Assembly (NCBI GenBank): GCA_964035795.1
Contig: OZ038324.1
Location: 6,851,206 to 6,915,205, forward strand
Direction: 5' to 3'
From: Pterobdella sp. o SKG-2022
Taxonomy: Eukaryota; Annelida; Clitellata; Hirudinida; Piscicolidae
DNA: 64,000 bases
Under the pieces are notes generated by a model. The model was not told where the DNA came from, made no database searches, and saw only the letters and a program-made list of their open reading frames with translations. Position 1 is the stretch's first letter. Each line of letters opens with the position of its first letter. Below, in pieces: positions 12,451 through 43,800 of the stretch. The translations under genes and the position numbers were made by a program.

Positions 12451-14057
12451 ATATAGTTTTTTTCCAGCCAGTTTTTCTTGAAAGCAGTTGATGTGAAACG
12501 AATTTGCTTTATTTACCTAATTTTAGCGTTTATTGAAACTTTAATTTTGTTTACATCTGTTTTCAATTTTTTTTGTAGATTAAATTTTAAACATTTGAAA
12601 TTCAAAAAACTCATGAACCTGGAATTAGTAAAGTTTAAAAGTTTTGAAATATTTTTAATGCAAAACAAACACCCTATTCTGATCTATTTTCATTCAAATA
12701 CAATCCATTGTAAAACAAGTTTCCTATTTTATTCAAAATTCGAAAAAAAGTTAATGATAGCAAAACAACGTTTGATAAAAAAATTATAATTCATAAACCA
12801 GGATTTATGAATAAATTCAAGAATATATTAATATATATTAATCTACTTTAGCTAAAGTAAATACTGCAAATTATTTGAACACAACAGGTAATTTTATTAA
12901 TTACAAAGCTTTTCGTTAACAGTGACATTATCAAATACGTTAAAATTCAAAGTTTAATATTAATCTCCCTAATTATTGAGTTACAAAAAGCTATATAAAA
13001 ATCGAAATAAATATAAATTAATTGAAAATAAATTTGGAAAAATGAAAAATAATAAAAATTATTGGGAAATAAAATAATTGAGACAATAACAAATCGAAAT
13101 TCAGTTAAAATATTTTTTAAATTAAATAAATAAAAAGAATAAATAAAACTAAATTAAATATAAAAAAAATGTTATAAAACTAAAAAATATAATAAAACCA
13201 ACAAAAAATGAACGATAATAAAAAATAAACTACAAAGTAAAACTTACCACCCGACCAATCAAGTGAACATTTCGCCCACACGCCTGTACGAATCTTGCGT
13301 CGATATCGTACACATACCCGACCTTAAAACTATGGGAGAATATTTAATAATGATTTATGATTGTCGTATGGGTACTACAGATAGGTGTTGAAAGAGGGTT
13401 TTTTGAGTGGTTGGCACCATTTTGAGAATTTAAACATCATTTGTGCCCTCTTAGAGCTTACTAGTTGAAAAGTTTTAAATTTATAAACAGTTTACTATCA
13501 ATGTTAAAAAAATATATATAATACAAAAATTAATAGAAAAAAATATTCAAATTAGAATTTTAGAAAGACCATTCAGTCTGGCTCATCGATGGAACTAGTT
13601 GTATGGAAGTGTATGACCACACCAAAACGCGCTGTCTTGCTATATAGATTCTTCTTTGGCGGTCTTTTTTACTAACACTATCCCATCATTCGATTGATAC
13701 TATAAGCCTTAAATAAATGGAGTTCATAATATGCTATAATTTTCGCAAAGTTTTACACATATTTTAATTGATATTTTGCAAAGGTTTTACAAATTGGTCG
13801 AGTTTATACTACTGATACAAGTTTGCGTCTTGTATATACCAAAAAATTGAGCTTTAAGAACAATAAAGTAAAGTAACAGTATGAATTACATTTTCAAAAA
13901 TTAACTTCAAAACTTTATTTTTGGAATTTTTTTTTGATCTTGAAGGAAAAACAATCTACTGAAAGAATCATCACAATTAATTTCAATAATCAAAATGAAT
14001 AAATAAAAAAAACCCAATAGTAGACAGTTTTTTTTGGTGGTCTTGCACTGCTTAAAG
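12451..14057. other. Intergenic region between the NHL-like gene and the SLC4A11-like gene
   Basis: This is mostly very AT-rich DNA, including long A-rich runs at 12950-13250. The only coding-like islands are those described at 13264-13647. The proximal part should hold the promoter and 5' UTR of the transporter gene, but no specific element could be supported. Confidence 0.5.
13264..13647 (+). other. Two candidate small exons, gene unknown
   Basis: Two islands richer in G and C stand out. Island one, about 13264-13371, reads NISPTRLYESCVDIVHIPDL in the + direction and ends at a possible donor (ATGG/GTACTA). Island two, 13577-13647, follows a cag and reads VWLIDGTSCMEVYDHTKTRC, then a TAG. 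The two are phase-compatible. The complement of island one is also open (VGYVYDIDARFVQACGRNVH) and ends in a GTAAGT donor, so the strand is uncertain. No family was recognised. The second peptide loosely resembles a beta-propeller blade. Confidence 0.25.
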
Positions 14058-30039
<15,982 letters not shown>

Positions 30040-33000
30040 TCTGCAGCGATATCTCTAGAACTTGCAACACGGGATCAAAGATGTAAATTCATTTAAAATG
30101 AACTGAGAGATAAGATTATTGCTATAACTCTCAAGGCAACAAAAGAAATAGTTAACTTATCGATAATAGTTTGATTTGTTAATTTGAAATTAATTTAAAG
30201 TTCTCACCAGAAAATGTAAGAAAAAAAGAATTATGAACTGAAAAAATGTAAAATGTTTTTTCAAAAATACAATCAAAAACACACTAATAACATCAAAGCG
30301 AAATAAAAGGGAAAACAAAAGCATAAAAAAAGGCTTAACAGATTATATGTGAATCGGAAACCGTTATGCAACGTCTTAGTACCACGAAATGCTATTTTTA
30401 TACAAAAAAATCAACACAAATCACAAAAAACACAAATAAATTGCCAGAAAACAACAAAAACTCCAAAAATTTTCGTTAAGTTGGGATGGTAAGCTGTTTT
30501 TGTAGAGTGTTTAAGATGATTTTAACACAAATTTACTATATTTTGTATAGACTTTGGGCGCTGTTGATAAAATGTGGTTTCTTAAGTTGAATTTTATGTT
30601 TTCAAATTTTATAAAACTTGTTGAGAAAGTTGAAACATAATAGTTAGCACTAGTTTTGTAAAATTTTCAACATTTTTATACTTGCATTATAAAACTTAAA
30701 TTGGAACTTTATGGGATATTTTAGAATTATATTTTCAACAAAACTATAAATATTCCTTACATTGTTTTATTACACAGTTAGTAAACAATGAATAAAATTA
30801 ACTGCAGTATTAAAACTAGTGTTCCAAAATAAACGTAATTACCTTATTTCCTACTAATTTACGCTTTTGGTCTTCTTCAATTTATATTTTTATAATTTTT
30901 AATGTTGAGTTCATGTGTGTGAATCGTAAAGTGGTGATTTCGTTTGTTACTTGAATGTTTTTTACTCTTGAGATTATTACCTTCGTAGTTATAGATTGAT
31001 TTTTACAACACTTTTATAATCTTTTGATTTTTAAATAGTTTTTGAAATGAAATTTTGTGAAACTTTCTTGAATTTTAAAATCTTTTGAATTTCAGATTTT
31101 ATTTAAATCTCATAATTCTTCAAACACCTTTTCTACTTGTTTAGCTAATTTGACTAATATAAAACTTAATATTTCAATTGATTTTACCATAAGTAACTTT
31201 AGTTGCAGTATTCTAAACTATTTTTAATTATTTGGCTGATAATAGAGTAGAAAATGTGTAGATGGCCGAAATATTGTACTACTGTTAACTTTCTTAGCGT
31301 GTTCCAAGTAGATTCATTTAATTATTATGTCGAAAACTGTATCATTAATTTTATCTCATTATTGAGAATAATTATTTTCTCAACTTTTTTCTGTATTTAA
31401 TCGAATGTTTTTTATTTGAAATAAATTGAACACCATACAAATTAATGCTTAGCTCCACTTTAAAATCGTTTTGTTTCTTTATTCAGTGAGCCTTCGAAAT
31501 GTCACCATTCCAACGAACAACCGAAATGAAATTTTTTTTCGACATTCATTGATTTATTTTTGAATTTATTGTCATAAGGTGATTTTGTATCATTACCTTG
31601 TTTGCACCCGCGGGTGTCATCAGTAGAATAATTTTTTAAATAAATCGTTTAACAACTTTCAAGTATTACACATTAATTCGATTTTTTTATATTTTTTAAT
31701 ATCTTCGAATAGCTTATTTCTACAATTTTAAGCTACGGAAATTTTTTTCAAAATTTAAAATAGCAAACATCAATCTAAATTTGGAACATTAATCTTAATT
31801 AACTTCTCACAAAGTTATCAATTTCATTCGAAAAAGTGCAGCTGTCAAAACTCATTTAAAAATGAGCGAAATAAATAAGAAACGCAATAGAATGTATCTG
31901 GGAGAATGATGTATATATAAATACGGCTATAAACGTCGGAAAAAATTTATTTATCTGCTAATTGCCATTTTATGAATCCGCCAAAAAACATCGATGAGAA
32001 TGAATTTTTTTAAAATCCTTGAAAAAGGCTGAATAAATTAAATTAAAAATCATTAAGTAGAGCAATAAATATATCGAAACTAATGTAATAAATAAGAAAA
32101 CGATGACAAAAATAACAAATTAAAGATAGTACAAAAATGCGGCTTTGCAGCAAGTAGTAAAAGAAGCCGAAACTTTTATTAAAACTCACACACATATATA
32201 TGATCTTCAACTTATGATGCTCTTTAATATAAAACTACTTTTTCATAGATTGTTTGCTTGCATGAATATGGCAATACTTTGAAGCTTTGGAAGCTCTTTA
32301 ATGGTTTTCAGGATTTTCTTTTATAATTTTTCAATGTGGTTTCATCAGATTTATTTTATAAAGATGGATAGATAATGGTTGTGTTTTTGAGACTTTTGAA
32401 TATTTTTATTCTGTTTAATTTCCAGTAGTTATTCTCAGCATAGGATAATGTGATAATTTATATCTTAGAATCTGTTTCTATGGAGAGGAATGATGATAAC
32501 TTTGAGCAAATATGTTTGAGTTGCCATGCAGAATTTGAAATTAATGCTTCATGGTGCTGCTGAAATCAAGGAATGAATTCCAATTAAAATTTTTATGATT
32601 TACATTAATAATTATTATTTCGTATATATTCAAAAAATAAATAAGATATGCACAAAATTGCTTTAAAATGTTCATAACATAATGGAAAACATTCTATAAA
32701 CAAAAACCAAATTTTAAACAAGGCAGAAGAATTCATAGATAAAAAAGCTATTTCACAGGGCGTGTTTCTTACAATAGACATGCTTTGCTCAAACATTTCA
32801 GAAGAAATTCGTTCTTAAAGTAATTTTTGCAGTATTTAAAAATATAATCAGCTCGGTGATTATAAAGTATGTGCAATGTCTGAAAACAACAGTACGAGGT
32901 GGAAGAAGGTCACGAAACATTAAAGAAATTTATATATCAATAAAAGTTTAGTATATAAAAGCATGTTTTATAAATATTAGCATGAAAGTTTTTAACGAAA

Positions 33001-34821
33001 CACAGTTTTTTGTTTTAAAGCATAAGGTTTATAAAATTCTTCGCCTTTTATGAAGCGATATTTAAATAAATACTTTTTTCATCACTCAAGATATCGGGGT
33101 AATTATCTTCAAAAAATCAAACAAAAAGTTCAAAAAGGGAATTTTTTTTTGCTTTTATTTTTTCGAACTTCAGCGATATTTTCACATGTTTTTATGCACT
33201 GGTGTTTTTCGTTCAAATATTTTTCCCTCAAAATGCTTTCTCTTCAATCATTTTGTGATTTTTTGCACTGTTTTACGTTTATTCGATGCGAGAAATTCGT
33301 AGTTAGGCGATATAATAACGATCTTCACTTTCATCGAAAATACCTCAAAATCCTATACAAACAGACATCATAAGTAAGACATCAATGAACCCATATGAAA
33401 AATGAATTCCAAAAGTTATTTAAAAAAATGTTTTTAAAAATATATGCAAATAATACTTAAATTAAATATCTAAAAATTCGGTAAAAATAACATTTAGAGC
33501 AAAAACAGACAATCATCAATGCAGATAAAAACAAAAAAAAGCATTAGAACCTAAAAAGTGTATAAGGTGCAAGTAAGGTAAAAAATTGGAATATGATTAA
33601 AAGAATATATAACACGCATGAACTGAAAGCTTGGAGTATCCCCTATGTGTATTTTCTATCATTATTACCACTCTCTGGTGTGGCTGATAATAATTTATTA
33701 TTAAATCTCCCGGAAGTTGTTAATTTATTGTCTTTTGGGATTTTCACTTTTAGTTCCATTTTTTAAAGGTAGACTTTTGTTCGTTTTTTATTTGATTTTT
33801 TTGTTTTCTAAGTTTAGTTTAAGTTTCAATGGAGTGTTTGAAATTTTGAATGTGATTTAGTTTTTAAGTTTTGTATAAGTTTTTGAATTTTTTAAAATTC
33901 CCAATTTATTTAAAAATTCAAATATTCGTGTTTTTATGATTCACAATTTTGAGGCTACAACAATTTTTCTAAGTTTTTGATTTAGTATTTGATTTTCTTA
34001 ATTAGTTCAAATTTTAAATTATTTAATTCTTAATTTATTCAATTCTTAATTTAATCAATTTTTAAATTATTCAATTTTTGATTCCATATAAAGCATCTGA
34101 TTTTTAATTAAATTCCAAAATTTTATTAATAATACGTGAGGTTTACTCTTTAAAAGTAGAAGGAAAAAAAATTAATTCATTTCACCTATCCATTTTGGGA
34201 CGAAGAAAAAAAAATAACTAAAAACTCACGAAATTTTATTTATTTTTTCTTATTTTAAAAATGAATTTAAAATAAAAATTTTTTTCCATGGGAATTTTCG
34301 AAAATTTTTTCCCACAGCATTGAGAAACAATGAGATTCCTAAGGATCGTAATAGGGAGATACTGTCGGGTTAATATTTATTCAACTAAAAACGATGTTAA
34401 TTATAGAAATAATAACGTGAAGAAAAGTGACAATGAAAATGGGAAAAAATATTACCAATAGAGATGCTTGAAGGATACATGAAAAGTTTTATTGAAGAAT
34501 CAAAGAAATATTTTCAAAAAATGATATTTTACACAAAAAAATATGATTTTCAACTTGGAAACTAGAATGTTTCAAAAGAAACTTCCTATTGACTTTTTAT
34601 GATAATTTCAATTATTAATATTAAAAATCCCATCTTTTTCAACAGATAATATCCTTCAATTTTCATTATGACCTTATGAAGTTGATAATACGTATTCTTT
34701 TGATTAAAATTATTTCATAATTGTTCGTAATAAAAATTATTAATATTTTTATTATTCCTGTTATTGTTATTGTTAGTTTATTATTTCTATTATTGTTATT
34801 ATTTACCTTATTACCTCCCAG
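30040..34821. other. Gene-poor region between the SLC4A11-like gene and filamin
   Basis: This is 4.8 kb of AT-rich sequence with no exon I could support. Open frames such as 32605-32796 (-) and 33050-33373 (+) have AT-driven composition and no recognisable motif. I looked specifically for calponin-homology (actin-binding) and Ig-filamin motifs and saw none. The transporter 3' UTR and the filamin promoter or first non-coding exon should lie here. Confidence 0.55.
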
Positions 34822-34826
34822 ATACA

Positions 34827-37800
34827 ATGCCATCACCTCCCACAATAGTTAACAACGAAGATGGTAGTGTTTCCATCAGGTTTGTTCACAAAATAAAAAT
34901 AATGAACTTGTAATGTTTGTATAATAAAAATAATAACCCAATAATTTTTGCACAATAAAAAAATAATGTTGATATTATTATTTTTTATTTGTTTTATTAA
35001 GATTATTAAAAAGCATAACAATAATAATAAATTAAATTGCAATGGTTCTAGTTAATTCATTTCTCTCCTTTACACACACCTTCAGTACACTCTCGCTTAT
35101 TACTCACACGTCAATTGTATCAGTTAATGATTGCATTACAACGTGTTTTTTCCGTGAGCATTCTCATTATTGATAATTTTTTATAAGTTTATTATGAATT
35201 TCATTAGTATAAAAATATTATTATTCGAGTTATATTATTCATTTTACTGTTTAAAAGTTCCTTCTATTATATTTTTTGGCAAAAGATCTGAGTGCAATAG
35301 AACTGCCGCTATTGAATTTTTGTTTCAGGCTTAATAAATATCAACTCGATATACATAATTACTCTGAGGTAAGAACTTTTCAATAACTAAGGTAACAGTA
35401 TAATTATTGAGCATGTAGCGAATAATTAACAAAAAAAACTCGCTACAAATTAATTCAAAACCAGACAAACCATTGCTGTCATATTCACCACTACTAGTCT
35501 TTACGTTAAAACGTAATCTGGTAATATTTCTGGCAGATTATCATCATAATATAGTGTATATTTCTTTCAACTATCTGTCAATTTTTAATGCATTTTTTTT
35601 GTTCATACATATGACGAAGACCAACACCTATCATTACAACAAACATTGGAGTTATTACTGAATCACTCTTTTTTTTTATATCTATTTAGAAATAAGCTTA
35701 AACTTTTACTATAAATAAAATATGAGAATTTTAATCTTGATGTTAGACAACAAACAAGGTTACAGTATTGATGTTAGTGTATCAAGATATGATCTAAGTG
35801 ATATCCTTCGCCAACAGTTACCTCGCCAAAGAAGATGGACAGATCTACACAAGTCTTATTCATAATGAGATAGCTTTGCAAGGTTGGGTTGTGTTTGTTT
35901 TAACAGCTTTGTACTTGGAAGTTTTATGCAGATAATAAAAAGCTTCGAACTTCATTAAAAAATTGAAAATTTTTGTGTTTTGCAGCTTATTATTTTTCAA
36001 AAAATTTCAATTGTGATTAAAATAGTAGCAAATGAATTATAAGATGGGAAAAAACAGCCTTGTTTGTGTGTTTTTATTGAATCATGAAACTTTTAGATCT
36101 GTAGTGATACCATCATAAATTGACTCGAAGGTTTCACAGTTAATTTAATCCTTATTTTTAACCTTGAAATAACTCGTACAAGGAAATAGTCTTTCAAAGC
36201 TAAACAAATTTCTTATGCAACATAAAATTCACTTTTTAAAAAGCTTTCGGATTTTGAAGCATATCTTATGTGCGAAGAATCTAGTATTATTCATGAACTC
36301 AAAATTTCTTTGAGGTTTGGTACAATACAAATACATGTAATTACTTTCGGTTTACAGTGATGGGATCATTAAAACAGCCAAATATTTCAACAGACAATTT
36401 TATTTACGTTATACAATACTAAGACTTTTGTAAGAGAAATTTACATTATCAGGCTATCTACGTCACCAAAGATTATTACGTCATCGCAATAGTAGTATTA
36501 TCCAATTATTGGCCTAGTAACAAAAATTTTAGGAAGCGTAAAATTGTTTGCGTGTTAACTTTCAACTTGCCTTATTCAAGTTTCAACTGCAAGTCCCGTG
36601 ATTAAATCTATTTTATTGAAACTTCATAATTCAATTCATTACCATTTATATTGTTATAACTCGTTTATATTTTTTTATTTGTTTTTTATTATCGACATTG
36701 ACTTTTCTCATCTGCTAATATTTCACCACAAGCTTCAATTCGTCAAAATTAATTGTTTTTTATACAAATAAATCTTATTTTTCATTTTTGAAGAAAACTT
36801 CCAATATGACTTTGTTTTCATAACAGAATACATTATATATATTTATCGGAATACATTTAGAATGTTTATTTATATATATCCAATTAACTTTTCATATGAA
36901 ATTTTAAATTACAGTAAAATCCGTTTAATTAGTTCAAATATATAAAAACGAAACTATTGTTATGAATCAACATAATGAAGTTTTCAAACAAAGTGATAGA
37001 TATTAGTGCATTAAAAACTCCCAGTTTTGAACCAAAGCCAACTGTTTTTGAGGCACTTGTTAATAACGTAAACATCTTTGGAATTGTATGTTTTACGTTC
37101 ACTTTTAGTTTTGCTCAAAACTTCCTTGTTTTATTGCCCAAAACATACAAGTAAATTAACTCTTCACTAACAGAAACATATTTGAGTTGAAAAGTATATT
37201 CAATGGATTTGTGAAAAACCAAATGAATTTTTTTAAATCATTCGAAAAACTTATAAATATAAAAAACACACAATCAAAATACAACTAAAATTTTAATGAA
37301 AATAGTACAAACAACTTAAACTATTTGCTTGTTTTTTTTTTTGCTTTGTTGAAACACACTTGGAGGAAAAGTGGTCTAACTCCTCTCCACAATCCCGCCA
37401 ACGATTGCTCAAGTATTTCATGAATGATACAACTAAAACTTTACAAACAAAATGAAACTTCACCACCATTGTTGATTCTTATAGTTCAACAGTAGAAAGT
37501 AATATCCAAGCACGCTGTTGAACACTATCATACCGGCATTTAGCTCTTGTTTGGTAGTGACTTCGGTACAAACTCCCAAGAACCCTTCAAGATGACACAA
37601 TCAAAAAACCTATACGACATTAACACAACTAATCATTATAAACAGGGTTTCCAGTGCAGTTGAACGTGGATGCTAGCCAACAGTCGCATCCCATCACAGC
37701 GTATGGACCGGGTCTGTACAAGGGGTCCAGAGGTCAAACATTGAACTTCTATGTAGTTTGTGGAGATCATGCCGGTTGGTTTTAATGTTTCAGTATAATT

Positions 37801-40800
37801 TTTCATTACATAAAATATAAATGGTTGATACTATCAATTCTTTTGTCTATTTGATTTTTTATGAATATCTATAGTTATTATTGAGTTTTCGTGCCGGCAA
37901 GTTTTTTATTTGTTGTGATAGTGTTTAGAATTGTTGAAGCTTGTAATTGTATCAGCAGTTTTAGGTATAAAATTTAATTATCGTTAATATCCCATTGAGC
38001 TTGTAGAGACAAAGTATGATGTTGTTTAAAAACTTGTATGTTTTATTTACATTTTTAAGCATCTATCATTAAACTACATTGTTTGAAGTGATATTTTTGG
38101 CATACCTTTCATAGCATTGAATCATAGACAATTTCTATCTTTTATCGAAACTGAAAAATTTACGAAAAGAATGAGTAAAATTTATACCTATAGATCTATC
38201 AATAGGAACATAAAAAAACCAAAACGTGAGATTCTATTATTAAATTTAGGATTTTTAAAGAACTTTAAAGTTGAAAGTATGAAAACTGTTTCCAATATAA
38301 CAGAAAGTTTTGTTAAAAGCAGACTATTTACGACCAGAGCTTTGAATTAATGTTAGCGATGATTACAGGCTGTCTTTAGCTTTTAACTCAGCATCTTTTT
38401 TGCGCCTTACAAATGTTGTATTCTTTAATCCAACGGTTCTAATATGGATCAATCATTGTTTGCTTATTCAAACTATCAAAATTTTCTGTTGTAGTTTAAA
38501 AATAATTTATTTTTCAACTTGTATACTCTAGCTTATTAAACTTCAAAAATTGACTTCAACTTGGCTGTTTTTTTTAACCATACAAGACTTGAACTTAATT
38601 CTCTTCACAATAAAATTTGAAGATATTTCAGCCTTTATAAAACATTAAGCCAATAAAATAACACATGATCTTACTTAACAATCTTTGAAGTTTGCGTGTA
38701 GAAAGTTTTCTTTAAGCATCCCACACAATCGGCCCGTTTTGGTTTTTAGTGGGAATTCCATAGTACCTGTATTATAATGTATTTTCATAAAATTAATTTT
38801 TATACATAGTTATTTAAAAAAATTCAAGCTCTTTGTTTTCAAACTAAAACCTACTTTTTAATGAATCTTATGAAATTTTCCTAATGTTTTTTTTTAAAAA
38901 TAGTTTTTTTACTTTTCCCCATACTTCAGACCAGGTCGATGTGAGCATAGAAGGACCAAAAGGTATGGTGAACCTTGAGAAACATTTAGACCAGAACAAC
39001 CAACTAGTGAGGCATCTTTAGGCTCTTTTCAATTTCAAGCTTTTCAAAGATACTTTTCATTTTTTTTATTTCTCTATCTTCGATTTTTACCCGTAATTTT
39101 TTTTAAATTTTGAAATGCATTTATATTTAACTTTTTACGAAATAGAGATTTATGTTTCAAAATAAGCTTTATCGATGCTGACAGGTGTGTTCATATGTGG
39201 CTGTTAGTTCTGGAGAGTACCACATTTCAATTAAAAGGGACAACCAACACATAAAAGGATCGCCATTTTTGTCTAAGATTCTTGGTGAGCTTAGAAAGAA
39301 GGAACATTGAATAAAATGAGTTTCAGTCCTCGTTGTATTTATTCAATAATAAATTATAATAATCTCAAACATGATAAAATTATTTAGGGGATGGTAGAAA
39401 AAGATCAGTGATAAACCTGCCATCGTTTGGAGATTATACTTTGGGAGGTCCAGACATTAACCTTGCCAACCTCTGTGGACAGATCAAGCAGCCAGATGGT
39501 GAAGTGGTGCCAGTCACTTTGAAAAGAATGCCTAACAGAAAACTTGGTTCGTTTGAAGAGTTTTTTGTGAATTTGATTTTGAAAAATTATGCTTACAATA
39601 CTTTTCAGATAAAAATCGCTTAACTTGCGATTATTGATTTAAAGTAAATATAAATGAAAAATGAAAGACATGAAGTTTTTTTTATTATAAAGAATATTAA
39701 AACCGTTTAACTTATGGGTCTTGTTTTACAGGTATATCATCGTTTCAACCAAAAAGCAAAGGTGTTTACACTGTAGAAGTTATGAAAGAAGGGGATAATG
39801 TGATGGGAAGTCCTTTCCAAATTACTGTAGGAGATTTGCAACTATGCAGTCCCAGTAAGGTTAGCTTTGATATCATTATGAGTTTAGATAACACATTTTG
39901 AAAACTAGATATGAAGTTTAATATAAATCATCAATAGAAATCTCACCAAAAAACACATTGCTTTTTCAAAGTGCAGTTGAAACTCAAAACGTATACTTTC
40001 ACAACCTAAGGTTAAAGCTACGGGAGATACAAGTGAAGCTAAGACAGGAGTGTGGAATCATATTAATTTGGATCTTGTGGATGCAGGTATCCCATAGTTA
40101 CATATCAGTTAATCAAGAATCTACATAAAACTAAATCGATGATTGAAAATATTTTCCATTGAAACATCAGGGTTCGGTGCTCTATCCATCAGCGTGGAAG
40201 GCAGTCACTCGTTTGACCTGGAATCAAAAACATTAGGTGGTTCTAAAAATAAACTTAATCTAAAAAACTCCTATATTAAGCACATAAATATCAAAAAAGA
40301 TTTGAAATATTTACTTTGAAAACATTACATACACATGAGCCACAAACACACAGGACAAGGGGAGGGTGTGGTGATAATGTACAGGCCTCACGAACCAGGC
40401 ATTTACACCATGACAGTCAAGTTCGGTCCCGATCATGTCCTAGGTGCTTTGAAAAGTTTCAAATTTAATAAGAATTTCAGTTTTTGTAGAGTTTTTAAAA
40501 AAATTTTTCTTTTTTGAGTTGAGTTAAATATGCTGATTGTATTGAAGTAGAATAGCCAGGAAGGATTGACCCTATTTCTGATCTTTAAACTTTAGCTTGA
40601 GCACATTATTGAAATATTGTCAAAAAACTGTAGCTTAAGCACTAACTTAATATTTGCCAATATTTGAAATTCAATATATCAAATGGAACACACGAAACTC
40701 GTTAATGCCATTTACACGTTTATAGGCAGTCCCTTTCTACTGAGTGTGACGGGAGATGTATCAAACAAGAAAAGGACCATAGGTTCGATCACATTGAATG

Positions 40801-43800
40801 AAATAACTCCTTTGAAAACTGCTGAGAACGCTACTCTTTACCTCAAACTACCCGGTATTTGTGGCAGATTTATAATGAAATTTTTATATCTTAAATAAAT
40901 TGGTTCAACAAAAATTGTAAAAAACTATTTTATAATTTTTTAAATTCAGAAATAAATCCTTTGGACTTCTCGGCCTACCTCTCAACGCCTAGCATAACAG
41001 TGGACGATTGTGAAGTGAGGGACAAGGAGAACGGAATGTTTGAGGTAAAGATGACTCCTTTTGAGGCTGGTCTCAACGTTATGAGTCTCAAACAAAAGGG
41101 TGTTCATATCAGAGGTGATGTTTTAGCGCTTTTTGATTATTTTTAAATTTCTATGATAGTGTATTTTATATAGCTTAAGAAACAAAATAAGTATAGTGAT
41201 ATCGATTTTAAACCTAAATATATCAATTTTTACATCATATATATCAACTTGATAAAAAAAAACTAATCACGTGAAACATCAGCAAACCTACGAATTTTTA
41301 AAAATCCATTCGAGTGTTACATTATAAGACATAATGCTATAACATAACAATTTAAATGTTATAAAAATGCTGTTTTGAAGGAATGTGTTATTAAATGTTA
41401 GAAACTCATGCGTCACCATCTACAAACTGCAGGCAGTCCATTTCAATACACGGTGGATGAAAAGGTTCCGGGAGGCTCCCATAAAGTGGACTTTTTCGGA
41501 CTTGGGAGTGACCTGGGATTTGTGGCTCATAAAAGTAGGCTTAAAATCGTCTCTGCGTTTTATTTTTTCATAATTAATAATTAATCATAATAGATTATGG
41601 TTCTGTACATCACATTCATTATTTTGCGTATTTGAGTGGTGGTTTATCTTGTCATATGAGCCACCTTTGTTTACATGTTTATCTGCAAAATTGCGCAACC
41701 AAAACTCCAGTTGGGAGCAACCCTATTTTTGACTTACTCATTTAATTAACCTGTAAAACACTTTGTCTCCAAACAGACTATTTCAACATATACGTTCACG
41801 AAGCTGGACCTGGCACCCTATCAGTCGGTATTGATGGACCTTCAGAAGCGAAGATTTCTCTTGTAGATACGGGAACTGGGTTTATCACTGTGAGTAATTT
41901 GCGGGTTTTGTGTTATTTTTTTGATGCTGTTGAATAGAGTTTTAAAATTAAAAAAGAAAAAAAATACTGAAAAGTTTTCATAGATTTAATTTAACTTATA
42001 AAAGTATTTCATTTCGGAGATTTATCAATGTAGATATAAAACTGAATAACTAAAAATTTTCGATGTATTGATATTGTACAAAGCATTTTGTTCATAGGTG
42101 TGTTATGAAGTTGAGTTGGAGGGCGAGTATTGTATGGCCATCAGGTTCAATGACGAAAACGTCCCAAGAACCCCTAAAAGATTTAAAGTCATTTCATTAC
42201 ATTTCTATCCACTCTTTAAAATATTTCCAGAATTTTTTCATATTTGTTCTATGCGTTCTCTCTATAAGCAAAAAAATTTTCTTTTGAGTTTTATCTGAAT
42301 TTGCACCAGTCTGAAATAATTTTAAAGGATTTCAACGGAAATTCTACAGGTTCCCAAACTGTGTAAAGAAGCCAAGTTGGTCACTGTACATGGATTGAAA
42401 GATAATTATGAAGTGAACACTTTATATTGAATATATATACATTCATTAAATATTTAAAGTTTACATTTGTATGTTTATCTTTAAATATTTTCAAAAAAAA
42501 TTTAGATAGTAGAACCTATCAGGTGTCTAACAGAATTCATTAAAAAAAACTTCACAATTAAGTAATCAAATTTATTATCTATTCTAACTAAAAAAATTCA
42601 ATCAACCTAAACCAGGTGGAAAAGCCCATAATTTTCACGTTGAACAACAACTCCGCAAATGGCGTTTTCGACGGTTATGTAATGGCACCCAACGGAGCAA
42701 AGCACGAGTTGGTTCAACAAGAAATCGACAACGAAGTAACATCGTGTAGGTTCATGCCAAGAGAACATGGCATTTACTGGGCCCATATTATTTTCAATGA
42801 TAACAACATCCCGGACTCACCCCTGTCTTTCGTGGTAGGGTCCTTAGATGCAGATCCTGCTTTGGTCAGAGCCACTGGAGATGGGCTTTCTAAAGGAGCT
42901 ATAAGTGAGGGCTGGTGGTCTGTAGGAGATATTATATTGATAAGTATAGAATTTTTGAAACAGAATCTTGTTTACAAAATATCAAAAATTGAATCAATAA
43001 TTGAGAAGATTCGAACTTCTGTATAATAATACAACTTTCTGGTAAATGTACAAAAATTTGATAACAAAACAGACAAGCCCAACAAGTTCTTGGTAGACAC
43101 CGGCAAAGCAGGTTACGGCATCCTTAATGTTACTATTGAAGGACCTTCCAAGGTTTCATAACTGACTCAATGTTTTAACATTTTAAGCTCCCGTATAACT
43201 CTCATTGGCAAAACTTACTTACTAATAGATGCTTTTTGTTTAAGTAATAAATATTTATATAATAATGTGGTATAAAATAATTGACCTTAGTGAAAATTAA
43301 TGATTTTATTTGATTAAATATAGAAAAAAGACATATATTAAGATAAATGAAATATGAATAACTTTTTATTTTCATTTTTTTATGAAGAGTTTTTGATACA
43401 TTTATTTAAAAAAAAACTACAATTTTCAACAAGTACAACCATATCGTAAATCATTTGTAGTCAATTATTGTGAAGGTGTGTGATTATAAAGACTTTTAGA
43501 CATAGATAGGAAAGAACAATTAAGGAAGATTAAATTTTGTAAAGTAACTATTATGTAATTATGTGATATTGTAAATGAGTAAAGTTACTTATTTTATGAA
43601 TATTTTTATTTTGATCTAAAACGATTTCATTGAGAGATTGCTCTTTGTGTCCCTCCATTGGCTGATTTTTGTATTCTCTTCATTAGGGGTCCCACGCACT
43701 TGATTTGACTGTTAACTGTGGGTCATTGTAGCCTTTTCTAATTGAATCATTCTTTTTGATTTCAAGGCTCTCTCTAATAAGTAGATCTCTCTGAAATTTG

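Noticed and set aside
35332..35372. Possible filamin exon reading LNKYQLDIHNYSE
   Set aside because: It has an acceptor and a GTAAGA donor, but it leaves phase 0, which the next exon cannot accept. Direct joining of 34879 to 35818 gives a perfect repeat (DGSVSI-S-YLAKEDGQIY).
40087..40170. Possible U12 intron with GTATCCC start in filamin
   Set aside because: The 5' end departs from GTATCCTT and there is no CCTTAAC branch site near the acceptor; an ordinary GT-AG intron fits.
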